DNA of 64,000 bases, from NCBI GenBank assembly GCA_016192135.1, contig JACPUR010000035.1, forward strand, positions 197,338 to 261,337, written 5' to 3'. A program made the position numbers and the translations under genes. The notes below the pieces were generated by a model, which was not told the origin of the DNA, searched no databases, and saw only the letters and a list, made by a program, of their open reading frames with translations. Source of the stretch: Candidatus Tectomicrobia bacterium (GTDB lineage Bacteria; UBA8248). Within the stretch, counting starts at the first letter, position 1; each line of letters opens with the position of its first letter. Positions 56,262 to 63,693 of the stretch are shown piece after piece.

Positions 56262-57251
56262 ATGAAATACCGCAAGAGCGAGGCCAAGGAATACGCCCGG
56301 GAGGCGCTGCGGGGCATCTGGGACTCCGTCGGCACCCCGTTCACTCCGGAGGGGAAGCTCGACGAGGCCGGCATCCGCCGGAACATGAACCACCTCATCG
56401 AGAACCTCCAGGTGGACGGCAACTACACCTCGGGCAACGTGGCCGAGTTCTGGTCCCTCTCGACCGCCGAGCGCAAGCGGGCGCACGAGGCCTACATCGA
56501 GGCGGCGGCCGGGCGCATCCCCATGATGGCCGGGGTGCACGACCAGTCGGCGGACACCGCGGTGGAGCTGGCCCGCCACGCCCAGGACGTAGGCTACGAT
56601 CTCGTCATCATCCTCACCCCCTTCATCGCCGCCCGGAACGACGCGGCGGTGCTCGAGTACATGACCTACGTCTCGCAGCGCGTGGACATCGGCATCGTCC
56701 TCTTCAACTCGCCGGGCGCCTGCCACCTCATCGGCCCCGAGCTCGCGCGGAGGCTCGCGGCCCTGCCCAACGTCTGCGGAATGAAGCAGACGGACTGGAA
56801 TCCCCACGCCACCATCCTCCTCGAGGAGGCGGTGGGGGACCGGATCGTGATCAGCGTGGCGGAGGAGACCGTCTGGCTCCACAACATGATCCATCTCGGC
56901 CACCGCTGGCTCATCACCTACACCCCGCACACCTACCAGGTGGCGGGCTGGCTCCCGCTCAAGGAGTACACCGAACTGGCCCTGGCCGGTGACCTGAAGC
57001 GCGCGGCGGAGGTCTCGGCCTCCCTGGCCCCGCTCAGGGCCGCGAACAGCCGCTGGATCATGGGCCCCTGGGCCCAGGGGCGGATGCCCGTCGCGGCGCT
57101 CAAGCTCTGGGAGGAGCTCATCGGGATGGCCGCCGGGCCGGTGCGGCCCCCCGCCGTCCCGCTCACGAAGGAAGAGAGGGAAGAGCTGCGCGCCGACCTC
57201 AGGCGCGCCGGGCTGCTCCAGAAGGCGGAGGCGGCCACGGCCCCCCAGTAG
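56262..57251 (+). CDS. DHDPS/NAL-family (beta/alpha)8 lyase, unknown substrate
   Basis: The 329-residue protein belongs to the dihydrodipicolinate synthase superfamily, whose members make a Schiff base between a lysine and a pyruvate-like keto acid. Visible blocks are ALRGIWDSVGTPFTPEGKLDEAGIRRNMNHLI, GNYTSGNVAEFWSLSTAER, IPMMAGVHDQSADTAVELARHA, and the Schiff-base lysine in VCGMKQTDW. The usual catalytic Tyr (YNxP) is Phe here (LFNSPGACH), and the DapA Arg is missing. Lysine biosynthesis is unlikely. Lyase or aldolase catabolism of a sugar acid is possible. GGGAGGAGG precedes the ATG. Confidence 0.82.
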   Translation: MKYRKSEAKEYAREALRGIWDSVGTPFTPEGKLDEAGIRRNMNHLIENLQVDGNYTSGNVAEFWSLSTAERKRAHEAYIEAAAGRIPMMAGVHDQSADTAVELARHAQDVGYDLVIILTPFIAARNDAAVLEYMTYVSQRVDIGIVLFNSPGACHLIGPELARRLAALPNVCGMKQTDWNPHATILLEEAVGDRIVISVAEETVWLHNMIHLGHRWLITYTPHTYQVAGWLPLKEYTELALAGDLKRAAEVSASLAPLRAANSRWIMGPWAQGRMPVAALKLWEELIGMAAGPVRPPAVPLTKEEREELRADLRRAGLLQKAEAATAPQ

Positions 57252-57306
57252 CCTGCGCCGGCGCGCCGGGCGCCCTTCACCGCGCTTCATTCCGTCGGGA
57301 GGAAAG

Positions 57307-58344
57307 ATGGCGTTCGAGCCCGTCCGCGTCGCGTCCATGGGCCTGGGGAGGTGGGCCAACGTCCTGGCCGACGCCGCCCTGCGGGGCGGGAAGATACGCC
57401 TCGTCTCGTGCTTCAGCCGCACCCCCGAGAAGCGCCGGGAGTTCAGCCGCCGCTACGGGACGCGCGAGGCCGTGGCCTTCGATGAGTTCTTGAAGGACCC
57501 CGAGGTGGAGGCGGTCATCCTCACCACCCCCAACCACAACCACCTGGAGCACATCGAGGCGCTTGCCTCGGCCGGGAAGCACGTCTACTGCGAGAAGCCC
57601 ATCGCCCACAGCCTCGAGCACGCGCGCAGGATCGTCCAGGCGGTGGAGCGGGCCGGGGTCAAGCTCGCCGTCGGGCACAGCGCCCGGCGGCTCGCCCCCT
57701 CGCGCAAGCTCAAGGCGCTGATCGAGGCGGGTGAGATCGGGAAGGTCTCCATGTGCGAGAGCAACTTCTGCACCGAGCGCGGCCTCGAGCTCAACCCGGC
57801 CATGTGGCGCGCGAGCGGGGAGCTGAACCCGACGGGCGTGGTCATCCAGCTCTCCATCCACCACATCGACACCCTGCGCTACCTGAACGGGCCCGTCCGG
57901 ACCGTCATCGGCCGCCTCAAGCGCATGCACGCCACCGCCGACGTGGAGGACACCTCCATGATCGTCATGGAGCACGAGAACGGCGTCCTCTCCTACGTGG
58001 GCGGCGGCTGGGCCTGCCCCTGGGCCTTCCACATGAACGTCCACGGCACCAAGGGGGTGGCCCACTTCCGCATCACGGGCCAGCAGTGGCGCGATCCCTC
58101 CAAGGCCCCCGAGCCCATCCGGCTGCGCATCGACCGCGACCCGCTCGGGAAGGACACGGTGCACGACATGCCCGAGGGCGACATGTTCCGGGACGCGCTG
58201 GAGGACTTCGCCTCCTGCGTGCGCGAGGGCCGCTCGCCCGAGGTGGACGGCCGCGCGGCCTACGAGGCCCTCGCCGTGGTCTACGCCGCGGCCGAGAGCT
58301 CGCGGGCGGGGCGGGCGGTGGAGCTCGGGCCGTTCATGGCGTGA
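57307..58344 (+). CDS. Gfo/Idh/MocA-family NAD(P)-dependent oxidoreductase
   Basis: The 345-residue protein has an N-terminal Rossmann domain (VRVASMGLGRWANVLADAALRGG, with GLGRW in place of GxGxxG), ILTTPNHNHLEH, the EKP motif in YCEKPIAHS, and a C-terminal beta-sheet domain with VIQLSIHHIDTLRYL. Substrates in this family are mostly sugars, inositols and their derivatives. The neighbouring DHDPS-family lyase and sugar dehydrogenase suggest a carbohydrate-acid pathway. It is clearly related to the paralogue at 60381. GGGAGGAAAG precedes the ATG. Confidence 0.88.
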   Translation: MAFEPVRVASMGLGRWANVLADAALRGGKIRLVSCFSRTPEKRREFSRRYGTREAVAFDEFLKDPEVEAVILTTPNHNHLEHIEALASAGKHVYCEKPIAHSLEHARRIVQAVERAGVKLAVGHSARRLAPSRKLKALIEAGEIGKVSMCESNFCTERGLELNPAMWRASGELNPTGVVIQLSIHHIDTLRYLNGPVRTVIGRLKRMHATADVEDTSMIVMEHENGVLSYVGGGWACPWAFHMNVHGTKGVAHFRITGQQWRDPSKAPEPIRLRIDRDPLGKDTVHDMPEGDMFRDALEDFASCVREGRSPEVDGRAAYEALAVVYAAAESSRAGRAVELGPFMA

Positions 58345-58383
58345 AGAGAGAGGGAGAGGGAAGAGCAACAGATCCTGCGCTTT

Positions 58384-58480
58384 GATGTTCCCCCTCCCTC
58401 CGGGAGGGGGTAGGGGGAGGGAGGGCACCCGGGCGCTTCCCCCTCCCCAACCTTCCCCCGAAGGGGGAGGGAGGGCAATT
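58384..58480. repeat. polypurine/polypyrimidine palindromic repeat pair
   Basis: CCCCCTCCC/GGGAGGGGG (58390-58398 and 58402-58410) forms one hairpin. A second TTCCCCC/GGGGGA hairpin lies near 58452-58466. The 15-mer GGGGGAGGGAGGGCA occurs twice after the hairpins. Strand asymmetry is extreme. It is typical of intergenic REP-like elements and is G-quadruplex prone. Confidence 0.6.
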
Positions 58481-58566
58481 CCGATATCGGTGGTCTTGCA
58501 GGGCGTGTGGTCGTGGCCCTGCTAGAAGGCGCAAACGATCCATTGCCAAGGGAGGTGGTCTTTTCC

Positions 58567-59091
58567 ATGGAATCGCCCGCATTCGTTTTGAACGTGCTGA
58601 CGCGCAACGTGCAGCAGGTGCAGAAGGCGCTCGAGGGGATGAAGGACGCCGACCTCCGCATCACCCCCGACGCGGTGAAGGCCAACCCGGCCGGCTGGCT
58701 CGTCTGGCACCAGTCGCGCTTCGCCGACCTGGTGCTCTCCCACATCGGGGGCAAGGCCCAGGCCTGGGCCGAGGGCCAGTGGGCCGGGAAATTCCCCGGC
58801 GCCCCCTCCGACCTCAAGAAGACGGGCCTGGGGGACACCATGGAGCAGGTGATGGCCATGAGCTTCCCGAAGGCGGCGCTCTCGGGCTACCTGAACGCCG
58901 TGCTGGAGAAGGCCAAGAGCGTCCTCTCCGGCCTCGCCTCCGCCGATTTCGGCCGCGAAATCCAGCACCCCCTCCGCGCCGAGAAGATCAAGATCGGCGA
59001 CCTGCTCGCCGCCATGACCACCGACTTCATCCAGCACTCGGGCCAGGTCTGCTACCTGCGGGGCTACGTCACGGGACCAGGGTGGAGATAA
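58567..59091 (+). CDS. DinB-like four-helix protein
   Basis: The 174-residue all-helical protein matches the DinB/MDMPI superfamily: FVLNVLTRNVQQVQKALEGMKDADL, LVWHQSRFADLVLSHIGG with a potential metal-binding His, and a C-terminal MTTDFIQHSGQVCYLRGY with another His. Superfamily members are often thiol-dependent metalloenzymes or of unknown function. ATG 58567 has GGGAGGT upstream. An earlier in-frame GTG (58507) lies before that site and is not used. A TGC-TAGAAG extended -10 (58520-58528) could be its promoter. Confidence 0.75.
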   Translation: MESPAFVLNVLTRNVQQVQKALEGMKDADLRITPDAVKANPAGWLVWHQSRFADLVLSHIGGKAQAWAEGQWAGKFPGAPSDLKKTGLGDTMEQVMAMSFPKAALSGYLNAVLEKAKSVLSGLASADFGREIQHPLRAEKIKIGDLLAAMTTDFIQHSGQVCYLRGYVTGPGWR

Positions 59092-59109
59092 GGAAGCAAG
59101 CTGAAAGAA

Positions 59110-59140
59110 GAAGACCCCGCCGGCATCCGGCGGGGTCTTC
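59110..59140. terminator. strong bidirectional terminator between the DinB-like gene and tRNA-Glu
   Basis: GAAGACCCCGCCGG (59110-59123) and CCGGCGGGGTCTTC (59127-59140) form a perfect 14-bp stem with a 3-nt loop, followed by TCTTGCTT. It lies between convergent transcription units and can serve both. Confidence 0.85.
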
Positions 59141-59160
59141 TCTTGCTTGAAGATGAAACT

Positions 59161-59235
59161 TGGTGACCCCTAGGGGACTCGAACCCCTGTTCCCGGCGTG
59201 AGAGGCCGGTGTCCTGACCGCTAGACGAAGGGGCC
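59161..59235 (-). tRNA. tRNA-Glu (anticodon CUC), CCA encoded
   Basis: The 75-nt cloverleaf reads from 59235: acceptor GGCCCCT pairs with AGGGGTC (one G-U). The D-arm contains TCTAGCGGTCAGGA. The anticodon stem is CCGGC/GCCGG with loop CTCTCAC (anticodon CTC). The T-arm AGGGG-TTCGAGT-CCCCT follows, then discriminator A and an encoded CCA. A good promoter lies 55 bp upstream on the minus strand. Confidence 0.96.
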
Positions 59236-59289
59236 ATCGAAGGCGTTGGCTGTCTGACCGGAAGGGAAAAACTGCCTTCCGAGGGGCGG

Positions 59290-59318
59290 AATGTAGCCCC
59301 TCCCCGGAGCCGCGTCAA
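59290..59318 (-). promoter_or_regulatory. sigma70-like promoter of tRNA-Glu
   Basis: On the minus strand, TTGACG (59318-59313), a 17-bp spacer and TACATT (59295-59290) precede the tRNA. The leader would be about 48 nt. Confidence 0.72.
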
Positions 59319-59409
59319 CCGCCCCCGCCTTTTCCTCAAATTCCCAAACGGGTAGATTGCACTCGGGGCGGCATTGGGGCCGCCCGGCAGGATTTCTCCG
59401 GGAGGTTTC

Positions 59410-60372
59410 ATGAAAGCGCCGCGCAAGGGAGAGGACGGCCGGCGGCCCGGGCGGGGGGATTCCCTCTCGCCCCAGGCCCTCATCGGCCGTTTCGCCGGGG
59501 AGGGCTTCGTGCTCTCCCGCCCGGCGGCGCGGGCCCTGGCCCTGGCCGACGCCCTGGAGAAGCCTCTCCTCCTGGAGGGGCCGCCCGGCGTCGGCAAGAC
59601 CGAGATCGCCCGCCTCTGGGCCCTGGCCACGGGGAGCCCCCTGGTGCGCCTCCAGTGCTACGAGGGGTTGGACGAGGCGCGCGCCCTCTACGAGTGGTCC
59701 TACGGCAAGCAGATCCTCTACAGCCAGCTCCTGCGGGAGAAAGTCGGCGAGGTGCTGGGCGGGGCGCCCTCGCTCGAGGAGGCGGTGGCGCGGCTCAAGG
59801 GCCAGGCGGACGTCTTCTTCTCGATGGACTTCCTGCTGCCGAGGCCCCTGATGCGGGCGCTGCTCTCGCCCGAGCGGGCGGTGCTGCTCGTGGACGAGAT
59901 CGACCGCAGCGACGAGGAGTTCGAGGCCTTCCTCCTGGAGATGCTGCAGGACTTCCAGGTGAGCGTCCCGGAGCTGGGCACGGTGAAGGCGGTCCACCGG
60001 CCCCGCGTCGTCTTGACGAGCAACGACTCCCGCGACCTGGCCGACGCCCTGCGCCGCCGCTGCCTCTACCTCTACATCGACTACCCCTCGGTGGAGGAGG
60101 AGGCGGCCATCCTGGCCCTCCGCGCGCCGGGGCTCCCCGAGGCGCTCCGCCGCCAACTCGCCGCCTTCGTGGGGAGGCTGCGCCGCGCGGGGCTCCGCAA
60201 GGCCCCGGGGGTGGCCGAGGCCATCGATTGGGCGCTGGCCCTCGCCGCCGTGGGCGCGGAGGACCTGGGCCGGCCCGCCCTGGAGGAGACCCTGGGCGCC
60301 CTCCTCAAGCACCGCGAGGACCTGAAGCAGGTCTTGGACAACCTCGCCACCCTCCGCCCCCCCGCCGTCTGA
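59410..60372 (+). CDS. MoxR-family AAA+ ATPase
   Basis: The 320-residue ATPase has Walker A LEGPPGVGKTE (57-65), a Walker B region with LLVDEIDRSDEEFEAFLLEMLQDFQ, sensor VVLTSNDSRDLADALRRRC, and a C-terminal lid. MoxR ATPases work with VWA proteins to mature or activate metal enzymes and complexes. In CO dehydrogenase clusters the pair is CoxD/CoxE. The VWA partner lies at 61401, one gene further on. GGAGGTTTC precedes ATG 59410. Confidence 0.9.
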   Translation: MKAPRKGEDGRRPGRGDSLSPQALIGRFAGEGFVLSRPAARALALADALEKPLLLEGPPGVGKTEIARLWALATGSPLVRLQCYEGLDEARALYEWSYGKQILYSQLLREKVGEVLGGAPSLEEAVARLKGQADVFFSMDFLLPRPLMRALLSPERAVLLVDEIDRSDEEFEAFLLEMLQDFQVSVPELGTVKAVHRPRVVLTSNDSRDLADALRRRCLYLYIDYPSVEEEAAILALRAPGLPEALRRQLAAFVGRLRRAGLRKAPGVAEAIDWALALAAVGAEDLGRPALEETLGALLKHREDLKQVLDNLATLRPPAV

Positions 60373-60380
60373 GGCGGCCG

Positions 60381-61397
60381 GTGACGAAGCCCCTTCGGGT
60401 GGCGTCGGTGGGCCTCGGCCGCTGGGCGGCCGTGCTGGCGGAGGGGGTCCGGCGCGTCCCCGTTCTCGAGATCGCCGGCTGCTTCAGCCGCTCGGAAGAG
60501 CGCCGCGCGTCCTTCGCCTCGAAGTACGGCGGGACGCCCTACCCGAGCTACGAGGCGCTCCTGGCGGACGGCTCGGTGGACGCCGTCCTCCTCACCACCC
60601 CCCACAGCGCCCACCACGCGCAGATCCTCGCCGCGGCGCGGGCCGGGAAGCACGTCTTCTGCGAGAAGCCCCTCACCCTCGCCGTGGAGGACGCCCGCTC
60701 GGCGATGTATGCCTGCGCCCGGGCGGGGGTGGCCCTGGTGGTGGGCCACTGCTGGCGCTTCGTGGGAGCCGTGCAGCGGGCCAAGGGCCTGATCGAGGAG
60801 GGCGATCTGGGCGAGGTGGTCCAGGCGGCCGGCCACTTCGGGAACCCCCGGGCACTCAGCCTGGGGCAGGAGGCCTGGCGCGACGCCCCGGAGGAATCCC
60901 CGGGCGGGCCCCTGACCGGGCCGGGCTTCCACTTGATGGACGTCCTCCACTACCTCCTCGGGCCGGTGGAGCGGGCGAACGCCGCCTTCCGCCAGCGCCT
61001 GACCGGGGGCCGGATGCCGGACACCGCCCTCGCCACCCTTCAGTTCCGATCGGGCGCCCTCGCCCACGTGAGCGCGAGCTTCATCACCCAGCGCTGCTAC
61101 CGCCTCGCGCTGTTCGGCACGAGGGCCAACGCCTACCTCGAACTCGTTTCCCTGGAGGGGGCCGGGCCCTCGACCCTCTCCCTGCACCGGATCGGCGAGC
61201 CTCATCCGGCGGACGTGCCCGTGCCCCAGGAGGACATGATCCGCCTCCAGATGGCCTTCTTCGCCCGCACGGTGCGGGAGGGCGCGCCGCCATTGGCTGG
61301 GGGCAGGGAAGGGCTTGCCCTCGTGGCCCTGCTCTCGGCCCTCGCCGCCTCGGCGGAGTCGGGGCGCTGGGAAACCCCCGCCGCCCAGGAAGGATGA
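60381..61397 (+). CDS. Gfo/Idh/MocA-family oxidoreductase, paralogue of the 57307 gene
   Basis: The 338-residue protein has LRVASVGLGRWAAVLAEGVRRV, LLTTPHSAHHAQIL, FCEKPLTLA (EKP motif) and a C-terminal domain with GPGFHLMDVLHYLLG. The N-terminal GLGRWAxVLA signature is shared with the protein at 57307, so the two are related duplicates. GTG 60381 lies 8 bp after the MoxR stop, and the stop is 3 bp before the VWA gene. It is inserted in the usual MoxR-VWA pair, so a shared pathway is likely. The substrate is unknown. Confidence 0.87.
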   Translation: MTKPLRVASVGLGRWAAVLAEGVRRVPVLEIAGCFSRSEERRASFASKYGGTPYPSYEALLADGSVDAVLLTTPHSAHHAQILAAARAGKHVFCEKPLTLAVEDARSAMYACARAGVALVVGHCWRFVGAVQRAKGLIEEGDLGEVVQAAGHFGNPRALSLGQEAWRDAPEESPGGPLTGPGFHLMDVLHYLLGPVERANAAFRQRLTGGRMPDTALATLQFRSGALAHVSASFITQRCYRLALFGTRANAYLELVSLEGAGPSTLSLHRIGEPHPADVPVPQEDMIRLQMAFFARTVREGAPPLAGGREGLALVALLSALAASAESGRWETPAAQEG

Positions 61398-61400
61398 CCG

Positions 61401-62801
61401 ATGCAGCGCGGCCTCGCCCGCTTCGCCCGCCGCCTCCGCCGCGAGGGCCTGCGCGTCTCGACGGGGGAGATGCTGGACGCGGCCCGGGTTCTCCTCGCCG
61501 ATGCACACGCGGGAGAGAGCGATCTCGGCGACAAGGACCTCCTCCGCGAGGCGCTCCGCCTCGCCCTCGTGAAGCGCCGCGAGGACTTCGCCCGCTTCGA
61601 CGCCGCCTTCGAGGCCCACTTCGCCCCTCCCGGCGGGCCTTCGCCCGAGAAGAAGCGCGGGCGCCGCAAGGGCCGCGTCGCGGAGGGAGGGGAAGGCGGC
61701 AGGGGCCGCCCCGCCGGCCCCTCGGTTCCCGGCTTGCCCTCTCCGGGCGAGCCCTCTCCCTTGCAGCGCCTGAGCAAGCTGCGCCTCCCGCGCCCCCGCG
61801 CCGAGACGCCCCCGCCCGCCGCGCCGGGCCAGGAGGCGGGCGAAGAGGCGGACGACCATCCTCCCACGCCTGGGGAGGCCGCCGCCGCCCTCGCCGAGTT
61901 GCTGCTGGGGAAAAAGGAAGAGCCGGAGGAAAAGGGGAAGGAAAAGCGCGGGGAGAAATTCGCCTGCCCCGTCCTGCGCGCCGAGAGGCGCCCCCCGGGG
62001 CGGCGGCCCGCCTCGGTCCGTCCCGTCGAGCGGAAGGACCTTCGCGGCAGGTGGACGGCGGAAGACGAGAGGGCGCTCGCGGACGAGGTGGAGCGCGAGC
62101 TCCTGCGCCTGCGGATGCGGCGGGTTCGCCGCAAGCGCATGGCCCGGCGGGGGGCGCTCTGGGTGCAGCGGGCGCTGCGGCGCTCGGTCGCGACGGACGG
62201 GGTGCCCATGCGCCTCCCGAGGCGGCGGCCGGGACGGCGGGAGCCGAGGCTCCTCCTCCTGGTGGACGTCTCGGGCTCGGCGGCGCGGGCGGCGGCGGCC
62301 TTCCTCGCCCTGGCCTCGCGCCTGGGGGAGTCCTTCCGGAAGATCGCCGTCTACTTCTACGTGGACGGCGCGGCCGAGGCCACGGACCTGCTCGGGGACT
62401 TCCTCCGGGAGCGGCCCACCCGCGCGGCCTTGGAGCGGGCGGCGGAGCGCCTGCCGGGCCTCAACCTCCACGCCTTGAGTGACATGGGGCGGGCGCTCTA
62501 TCAGGTGCTGGAGAGGGAGGAGCGGGCGCTGCGTCGCGACACCCTCGTCCTCATCCTGGGGGACGGGCGCAACAACCGGCTCGATCCCTGCGCCTGGGCG
62601 CTGGAAGCCATGCGCGCCAAGGCGCGGCGGGTGGTGTGGCTCGTGCCCGAGCCCTTCCGCGAGTGGGGGACGGGGGATTCCGACCTCCCGGCCTACTCGC
62701 GCCACTGCGACCTGATGGTGGAGGCGGCGGACCTGGCGGGGCTCAAGCGCGGCCTGCGCCGGGCAGGGAGCCGGTTCGGAGGGATGGGCGGGGAATCGTA
62801 G
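61401..62801 (+). CDS. CoxE-like von Willebrand factor A domain protein
   Basis: The 466-residue protein has an N-terminal helical part (ARFARRLRREGLRVSTGEMLDAARVLL), a long disordered charged middle (~75-220, Pro/Gly/Glu/Lys-rich), then a VWA domain with MIDAS motif DVSGS (289-293), HALSDMGRALYQ and ILGDGRNN. These are CoxE features, expected to act with the MoxR ATPase to insert metal or remodel a target complex. No obvious target enzyme is encoded here except the oxidoreductase between them. Confidence 0.87.
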   Translation: MQRGLARFARRLRREGLRVSTGEMLDAARVLLADAHAGESDLGDKDLLREALRLALVKRREDFARFDAAFEAHFAPPGGPSPEKKRGRRKGRVAEGGEGGRGRPAGPSVPGLPSPGEPSPLQRLSKLRLPRPRAETPPPAAPGQEAGEEADDHPPTPGEAAAALAELLLGKKEEPEEKGKEKRGEKFACPVLRAERRPPGRRPASVRPVERKDLRGRWTAEDERALADEVERELLRLRMRRVRRKRMARRGALWVQRALRRSVATDGVPMRLPRRRPGRREPRLLLLVDVSGSAARAAAAFLALASRLGESFRKIAVYFYVDGAAEATDLLGDFLRERPTRAALERAAERLPGLNLHALSDMGRALYQVLEREERALRRDTLVLILGDGRNNRLDPCAWALEAMRAKARRVVWLVPEPFREWGTGDSDLPAYSRHCDLMVEAADLAGLKRGLRRAGSRFGGMGGES

Positions 62802-62880
62802 GGCGTTCAGCCGAACGCCCCTGCAGGCCGGGCGGCAGCGCAGGGTTTGCCGTAGGGGCGGTTCGCGAACCGCCCCTACG
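62801..62880. repeat. two palindromic REP-like elements
   Basis: GGGCGTTC/GAACGCCC (62801-62808, 62813-62820) forms a hairpin immediately after the VWA stop. A perfect 30-bp palindrome follows at 62851-62880, reading CGTAGGGGCGGTTCG and its exact complement. Both share a GTAGGG(G)CG...TTCG theme, as in bacterial interspersed palindromes. They may terminate the MoxR-VWA operon. Confidence 0.75.
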
Positions 62881-63010
62881 GAGGCGGCGGGCAGGCTGAG
62901 GATGCCGCCGGTTCTTATCCCCGGTTGACGCGCCGGGGCGGCATCGTCCAAGGTGGAAGAACCCTGCTCATGCGATGATCGCGAGAATGCCAAAAGGAGG
63001 CTGCGCCGCC

Positions 63011-63628
63011 ATGATGTTCTCCATCAAGATCTACGACAAGCCGGGCTCCCAGGCGCTGCGGGACGCCCACCGCAAGGCCCACCTCGACTACCTGAAGTCC
63101 TTCGACGAGAAGACCCTCTTCGCCGGGCCCTTCCTGGCCGAGGACAACGCGACCGAGCTCGGGAGCATGCGCCTGCTCGACTTCCCGGACCGCGCGGCGG
63201 CCGAGCGGCACGTGGCGGAGGAGCCCTACATCCTGGGCGGCTGCCAGGAGCGCCCCGCCATCCACCGCTGGCGGCCGGGCGTGCCCCACACCTGGCGCGA
63301 CTGCCCCCGGACGGAGGGGAACGAGCAGTTCTACGTCTTCGTCCTCGACAAGCCGGGCGGCACCGCGCTCCGCGCCCGGATCAAGGACGTGAACCGAAGG
63401 TACATGGAGGGCTTCGCCCGGAACGTGATGGTGCGGGGGCCGCTCCTCTCGGACGAGGGCCGGGACGAGATCGGCACCACCATGCTCCTCGACTTCCCGG
63501 GGATGCGCGCCGCCCGGGCCTTCCTCGACGGCGCGCCCTACAGCAAGGAAGGCCTCTGGGGCCAGGTGGAGTTCCACCGCTGGCGCTTCGGCCGGGTGTT
63601 CGACCGCCTCAAGGTGCCGGCGAAGTAG
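63011..63628 (+). CDS. tandem YCII-like domain protein
   Basis: The 205-residue protein is a duplication of a small ferredoxin-like fold. Repeat one includes residues ~1-95 (MFSIKIYDKPGSQALRDAHRKAHLDYL, LFAGPFLAEDNATELGSMRLLDF) and repeat two ~105-200 (QFYVFVLDKPGGTALRARIKDVNRRYM, MVRGPLLSDEGRDEIGTTMLLDF). Corresponding blocks align (KPG, GPxLxED/DEG, MxLLDFP, A.PY). YCII proteins resemble small isomerases and dehalogenases, but the reaction is unknown. ATG 63011 is chosen because AAGGAGG lies 10 nt upstream. Confidence 0.78.
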   Translation: MMFSIKIYDKPGSQALRDAHRKAHLDYLKSFDEKTLFAGPFLAEDNATELGSMRLLDFPDRAAAERHVAEEPYILGGCQERPAIHRWRPGVPHTWRDCPRTEGNEQFYVFVLDKPGGTALRARIKDVNRRYMEGFARNVMVRGPLLSDEGRDEIGTTMLLDFPGMRAARAFLDGAPYSKEGLWGQVEFHRWRFGRVFDRLKVPAK

Positions 63629-63693
63629 GGGGAGAAGGAAAACTCGCGGAGAGTTCGGGGAGAGTGCGCGGTGAGATGTACCCGTGGAGATGG

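Noticed and set aside
62925..62930. TTGACG as -35 of a promoter for the YCII-like gene
   Set aside because: No acceptable -10 hexamer is found at 16-18 bp spacing.
60081..62993. Minus-strand open frame of about 970 codons
   Set aside because: It is antisense to the MoxR/Gfo-Idh/VWA genes, with an Arg/Pro/Gly-rich product typical of shadow frames.
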